A stretch of DNA of 64,000 nucleotides from Chrysemys picta bellii (lineage: Eukaryota; Chordata; Testudines; Emydidae): the NCBI RefSeq assembly GCF_011386835.1, contig NC_088797.1, forward strand, positions 97,970,264 to 98,034,263, written 5' to 3'. The notes under the pieces were generated by a model, which searched no databases, was not told the origin of the DNA, and was given only the letters and a program-made list of their open reading frames with translations. Positions within the stretch are counted from its first letter, which is position 1. The number at the start of each line of letters is the position of its first letter. Made by a program: the position numbers and the translations under genes. Shown piece by piece: positions 59,644-64,000 of this stretch.

Positions 59644-60236
59644 TAGGGTTGCCAACCATCCCGGATTGGCCAGGAGTCTCCCGGAATCGGAATCAATCTC
59701 CCGGTTGCTATTGAAACCAATCCGAGAGATTTTAATAGGCCGCTAAAAGTCCAGCCAGCAGCACAGCGGGGCTAAGGCAGGCTCCCTATCTGCCCTGACT
59801 CCACATGGCTGCCAGAAGTGGCTGGCATGTCTGGCTCCTGCGTGCTGCCCCCGCCCCAAACGCTGACTCCGCAGGTCCCATTGGTCAGGAACCACAGCCA
59901 ATGGGAGCTGCAGGGGTGGTGCCTGCAGACAGGGGCAGCGTGCAGAACCGTCTGGCCGCCCCTGAGCCTAGGAGCCAGTTGCTTCCGGGAGTTGTCCGAG
60001 GTAAGTGCTGCCTGGCTGGACCCTGCACCCCTGCCTGAGGCCAGGACCCGCTCCCGGAGCCTGCACCCTGAACCCCCTCCTGTACCCCTACCCCAGTCCA
60101 GTGAAAGTGAGTGAGGGTGGGGGAGAGTGAGCGATGGAGGGAAGGGGGATGGAGTGAGCAGGGATGGGGCCTCAGAGAAAGGGCGTGGCAGGGCAAGGGT
60201 GTTTGGGTTTGTGGGATTAGACAGTTGGCAACCCTA
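59644..60236. mobile_element. hAT-like element with TAGGGTTGCCAAC ends
   Basis: Ends are TAGGGTTGCCAACCATCCCG and the inverse, TAGGGTTGCCAACTGTCTAA. TCTGTCCT occurs at 59636-59643 and 60237-60244, an exact 8-bp duplication. The interior is GC-rich without a transposase; ORFs in it are not credible genes. Confidence 0.9.
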
Positions 60237-61504
60237 TCTGTCCTGGTTATATGTGCCGCTTTTGTGGTAGTGTCCAGAAATATTGAGCTTCTGCCAGAAT
60301 TAAAGGCTTGAGTGGGACCACTATAGGCTGCATATTGTATAGCCATTTCTAGATCTCTATCAATCGGTTTAGGTAGTTAGATTTCTTTAAAATGTGCCCA
60401 TCCACAGATCTGGGTGCACATGCAGAATATTAGCGCACACGTTCATCTCCAGTAGATTACAATCCAACAACTGAAATAACTCAAAAATCTCTATCACAAC
60501 ACCTCCCATAATTAAACCAATGTCCACAAATTAATGTACAAGAACATCCCAAACTAAAAACTTCCACAAATCCCCAATCAAATCCTCTCTAGAAACTGTA
60601 TGAAAACTGATGGGCTTTGCAATGTAACCAAAAGGTCATCAAATTCAAGCTCTGGCTCTCTCACTAAGAGAACCCTATCACCAGCCACCTCCTAGACCCT
60701 CTACAAGAGGACAATCCACTCAAGGCCCTCAGCTGATGTCAACTGTTAAAGCCCATTTGCACCCTACAAAATAATAGAGAAATAAATATCTTTCTGTCTT
60801 GCACCTTTAATTCTTTTGTTTCTCAAGAGTCTCCCTGATTCCTTTTGGTCACAGAGATTATTAAAGTACATGGCAAACTGGGACCAGTTAGCATGGCATC
60901 CTTCGGGACCTACAGTACCATGGGTGCATTCAGATTTCCATTTTTTGAAAATTTCTAGAGTTAATAGTTGAGATAGTGACTCTTCCAAACATTGTACAAC
61001 TTGTGATACTGCATTTAAACTTTTTTATTGTTGGTGTTCTATTTTATGGTAATTGTACTTGTTTGATCATCCCTGCTTTCTGTTTGGTACAAGAATTTAC
61101 CCAAACAGCTGAGGTTCAACAATATAAGTTAACTTTTTCCTGCTCCTTAACTCTGACGTGCATCTGCACAACTGGATGCTTTTGCACCCAGAAGCAGAAA
61201 TTCTGAGAGTGAGCGAGAGACACTAGTTTCACACATTTCCATCTTAGTTGAAAGCAGGAATTATGGAAAGCTATCAAAGCAAACTTCTTCATGGGATTTT
61301 CTGCCAAATTTTCAAATTTTCACCAAAGTGGGTTTTAATAAGCATCTCAACCACAAAACCTTTTGAGGTTCAACCAGCATAACTTGAAAGGCATTAATGA
61401 GATCTCAAAAGGACAAATCAAAATACTGTTCCTTTAACCAGCATTTGAAAGATCTATGTAAAGCATTTGCCTTTCCTATAGTAATTTTTCTTTTCCCATT
61501 ACAG

Positions 61505-61732
61505 GTGGAAGTGAAGCCATATGTGTTGGATGATCAGATGTGTGATGAATGCCAGGGCACTCGCTGTGGTGGAAAATTTGCTCCGTTCTTCTGTGCCAAT
61601 GTTACCTGTTTGCAGTATTACTGTGAATACTGCTGGGCAAGCATCCACTCTCGTGCTGGGCGAGAGTTCCACAAACCACTGGTGAAGGAGGGAGGTGACC
61701 GGCCACGCCACGTTCCATTCCGCTGGAGCTGA
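61505..61732 (+). CDS. CPEB4: CPEB4 last coding exon: ZZ-type zinc-binding domain and stop
   Basis: The acceptor is ttttcccattacag|GTGG and the frame runs to TGA at 61730-61732, giving 75 residues. The domain has the cross-brace pattern CDEC, CGG, FFCANVTC, YYCEYCW, then IHSRAGREFH, which supplies the Cys and His ligands for two zinc ions. In CPEB proteins this ZZ domain is thought to support protein contacts and RNA-bound complex assembly. The protein ends DRPRHVPFRWS. QMCDECQGTRC, CWASIHSR and the final FRWS are the residues to compare with CPEB3, the main alternative paralogue. The frame is intact, so the gene is probably functional. Confidence 0.97.
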   Translation: MEVKPYVLDDQMCDECQGTRCGGKFAPFFCANVTCLQYYCEYCWASIHSRAGREFHKPLVKEGGDRPRHVPFRWS

Positions 61733-62601
61733 ACCCTATGCTTAAACCCAGCAGCAAGTACTGGAGTAGATAAAATCGAGGGGAAAAGAAGAGAACGCTG
61801 CCTCAGGGCTTAGTGTTCTGGAAATCTGTGCATTTGTCCTCGACTTTAACGAAGATATGGGTCTTTTTATTACTATTATTATTATTTACAGTCACATTAC
61901 TGAACTCAGTGTCCAGTATAATATAAACCGGCAGAGTGTAACTGTACTGATTTTGCACTTTGATTCACACAAACATCTGCTTGGTACCTTAATTTCCTAC
62001 ATAAGACTTGTCACTAGTGACATTACGTAGACTGCCATTCTCATCAGCCACCACTGGGTTGATGTGTATGTGATGAAGATTTTTTATTATAATTATTATT
62101 TTTATTTTTGAACTGGAGCATGCACTTATTTTCAGAAACTTAGACTTGCCCCTAGCAGATGACTTACCAAAGGTAATACTCACAAATAGGTGGCAGATGT
62201 AGCAAAAACAGATATTCAGCAATCATTAGTTTGGGTCATTTAGAGGTAGGAATAACCCTTAAAGAAAATAAGCCTTTAGTTGCTCTCCATTTTGACTTGT
62301 AAGGATGATACCTCATAAGCTGGATCAGATTTTTTTTTCCTTGTTTTGCTGAGGGTTTTTTGTTTTGTTTTTTAGGTCTTTTAGTGTTATGTAAATGTAT
62401 GCTGCAATAGCTTTTGCTGCTATTAAAATGGTATTACTAATACCATAATACTCTATTCAGGCTAGGGTATCAATTTAAAAAAATGAATATGTGATTAAAA
62501 ATAGAGTGGCTGCTGAAAGGAGATCAGTATAGCATACAGAAAGCTTCCAAGGAAGGTCAATATTTTTGACTGCATGTTTACTTAATCAGGTTGCTGCATG
62601 C

Positions 62602-62613
62602 AATAAATTTTAT
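62602..62613 (+). promoter_or_regulatory. CPEB4: Poly(A) hexamer directly followed by a CPE
   Basis: AATAAA (62602-62607) is followed without a gap by TTTTAT (62608-62613). CPEs close to the hexamer are the arrangement that supports cytoplasmic polyadenylation. This could be an internal, regulated poly(A) site about 0.87 kb after the stop. Use of the site is inferred. Confidence 0.55.
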
Positions 62614-63948
62614 ATATGTCTAATATAAAACCTGCCCACAATGCACAAATTAAGAATCTATGTAAAGGAAAAAATGATTACTGACTGGAGGAAGGCATGC
62701 CTCCGTAAATGTAATGCTTCTGAAATTAGGATCAGCCCATTACAGAATGACCTATATTACAGCAAATATAAAAAGTAGATGTAGGATATTCTTAAAACAA
62801 ATTTGTGGATGGTAGATGAAGTACTTTGCGGTGCTCTGTTATATATTGTGCAATTTATTTTATATAGTAAAGTGATTATGTCTAGTACTGTGATCAAACT
62901 TAACTGTTAAAGCCTCATATCCAACATTAACACACTTTTGACAGTTTATAACAGGCATATAAACAAAAACATGAGCTCTTAGTTACAATATCTCTCCTAA
63001 TGCTTGCACCATTTCTGTAGCTGCAGACCTTGTCCAGAGAACCAAAGAGCTCATACTAGCTTACATACACTATTGATTAGATAGACTGTCAAACTGAGAA
63101 ACTAGGCACATTTTTAAGAAAGTTAGGAAAAAGTGGGGTGCTAAAGAAATGTCTGCACACAAGTTAATATGAGGTGTCTGCTTTCTGGGTATGGCGTTAA
63201 CTCTTTGATCCCTGGATGTATCCTGTGATGCTTGAATACAATTAAGACCTGCTAACACAGTAGACATTTATTTAGCATGTCCTATGGGACTGTAGATAAT
63301 AGCATAAAAACACACTTGGTGTACTTATGATTGTGAGACTGTGTACACTGTTCCCCCTCCTCCCTCCTTTGTTTTGCAGTTCTGGGGACAATCTGACTGG
63401 ATATGACACCGCATAGTAGATTTAAATGTTCTGGGTTTTGTTTGTTGTGATGTCCTTGTTTGTGTCTAATTTAGTAAGATTTTTTTTTGTCAACGTGTAG
63501 TTGCAATTATTGGCTTTGAAAGAAACTTTTCTGTTTTTGAAAAAAGAAAAATAGTTTTTTACTGGTTTAAAATGCTTATTATAATTATCCCTTTCAAGGT
63601 TACTTCTGGGCTTTTTGGTGATATTGTTTTTTCCAGCCCAGATGTCTTTTTTTTCATCTGTAAAAGACATTTTGTTATGCACTACTTTTTGTATCTAGAC
63701 AGTTTTCAACAGTCGGCCAATGATTTTTTTTAAAGAAAAAGGCATGCTTTCTGACTGACATGATCTTTTGCAATACCTCAATTTTGAAATATAGGAAAGA
63801 AAATGATATTTTCTAAGTAAGTTTATTCAGAAAAATATATATTAATTTAATTCTGCAAGAAAATGATTTAACAGATGGGTAACTTTATTTTTTTCATGCT
63901 TATTTGCGTTTTTTGAAAATGAAGAAGTTAAAGCTTTATAACTGTAAT

Positions 63949-63954
63949 ATTAAA
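63949..63954 (+). promoter_or_regulatory. CPEB4: Candidate distal poly(A) signal ATTAAA
   Basis: ATTAAA, the commonest variant poly(A) signal, lies 2.2 kb past the stop codon. No clear GT-rich downstream element can be judged because the window ends 46 bases later. It is only a candidate. Confidence 0.3.
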
Positions 63955-64000
63955 GATCATAGCTAACCTACAGAAATCTACCTAATTATGTGAAATAAGT

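Larger units (their letters stand above)
51175..61504 (+). other. CPEB4: CPEB4 last intron
   Basis: This 10.3-kb intron carries a MIR-like fragment, a MITE with a foldback hAT inside, a pogo-like MITE, a Penelope palindrome, a compound microsatellite, a CR1 tail and two GC-rich elements. The parts 51175-53880, 54610-56320, 58800-59640 and 60240-61504 show nothing recognised. The acceptor has a good T-rich tract. Confidence 0.8.
61733..64000 (+). other. CPEB4: CPEB4 3' untranslated region (open at window end)
   Basis: No splice site or coding frame of note follows the TGA, and the sequence becomes strongly AT-rich, as expected for a long CPEB-family 3' UTR. It contains several UUUUAU hexamers (61865-61870, 62082-62087, 62100-62105, 62608-62613, 62858-62863), AU-rich runs, one AATAAA at 62602-62607 and one ATTAAA at 63949-63954. 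CPEB4 is known to act on its own mRNA through CPEs, so these sites are plausible autoregulatory elements. I see no recognised transposon in the region. The true cleavage site cannot be fixed; the UTR may extend past the window. Confidence 0.85.

Noticed and set aside
61397..61504. In-frame extension of the last exon upstream to an ATG at 61397
   Set aside because: The acceptor at 61504 joins exactly to the previous exon in phase 0, and the upstream codons do not match CPEB proteins.
1..64000. CRISPR arrays, operons or prokaryotic mobile elements
   Set aside because: Spliced exons, LINEs, SINEs and DNA transposons show a vertebrate genome; no regular spacer-repeat array is present.

Overview
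The window is a stretch of vertebrate genome that carries the 3' half of one protein-coding gene on the + strand. The gene is a cytoplasmic polyadenylation element binding protein of the CPEB2/3/4 group, and CPEB4 is the best match. Seven exons can be placed with GT/AG splice sites and matching codon phase: a 24-base microexon (3152-3175), then 10536-10703, 12463-12552, 37038-37156, 39602-39716, 50993-51174 and the last coding exon 61505-61732. A 3' UTR follows and probably runs to the window end. Together the exons encode the tail of the disordered N-terminal half, RRM1, RRM2 and the C-terminal ZZ-type zinc-binding domain. The promoter, first exons and most of the N-terminal half lie upstream of the window.

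The organism is probably a turtle, or at least a non-avian sauropsid. The introns hold degraded CR1-clade LINEs, Penelope-like elements with GIY-YIG remains, a DIRS-like retrotransposon, an almost full-length PIF/Harbinger transposon with its Myb/SANT partner gene, many hAT-type elements with exact 8-bp target duplications, pogo/Tigger-like MITEs with TA duplications, and MIR-like SINE fragments. There are no bacterial features, and no ORF outside the CPEB exons and transposon genes looks like a real gene.

Layout: 1-3151 intron with one hAT element; 3152-3175 neuronal-type microexon; 3176-10535 intron with a Penelope-like element split by a MITE and an inverted LINE fragment; 10536-12552 two exons (start of RRM1); 12553-37037 a 24.5-kb intron with a DIRS element full of nested insertions, an inverted LINE fragment and several hAT and MITE copies; 37038-39716 two exons (end of RRM1, linker, start of RRM2); 39717-50992 intron with a CR1 reverse transcriptase fragment and the 4.3-kb Harbinger element; 50993-51174 exon (rest of RRM2); 51175-61504 intron with a foldback hAT nested in a MITE, a Penelope palindrome, microsatellites and two GC-rich elements; 61505-64000 last exon and 3' UTR.

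No new multi-gene system was found. The most useful observations are the microexon, a 3' UTR site where a CPE hexamer directly follows AAUAAA, the spliced Myb/SANT gene and near-intact transposase of the Harbinger element, and three loci with Penelope terminal repeats in inverted pairs.
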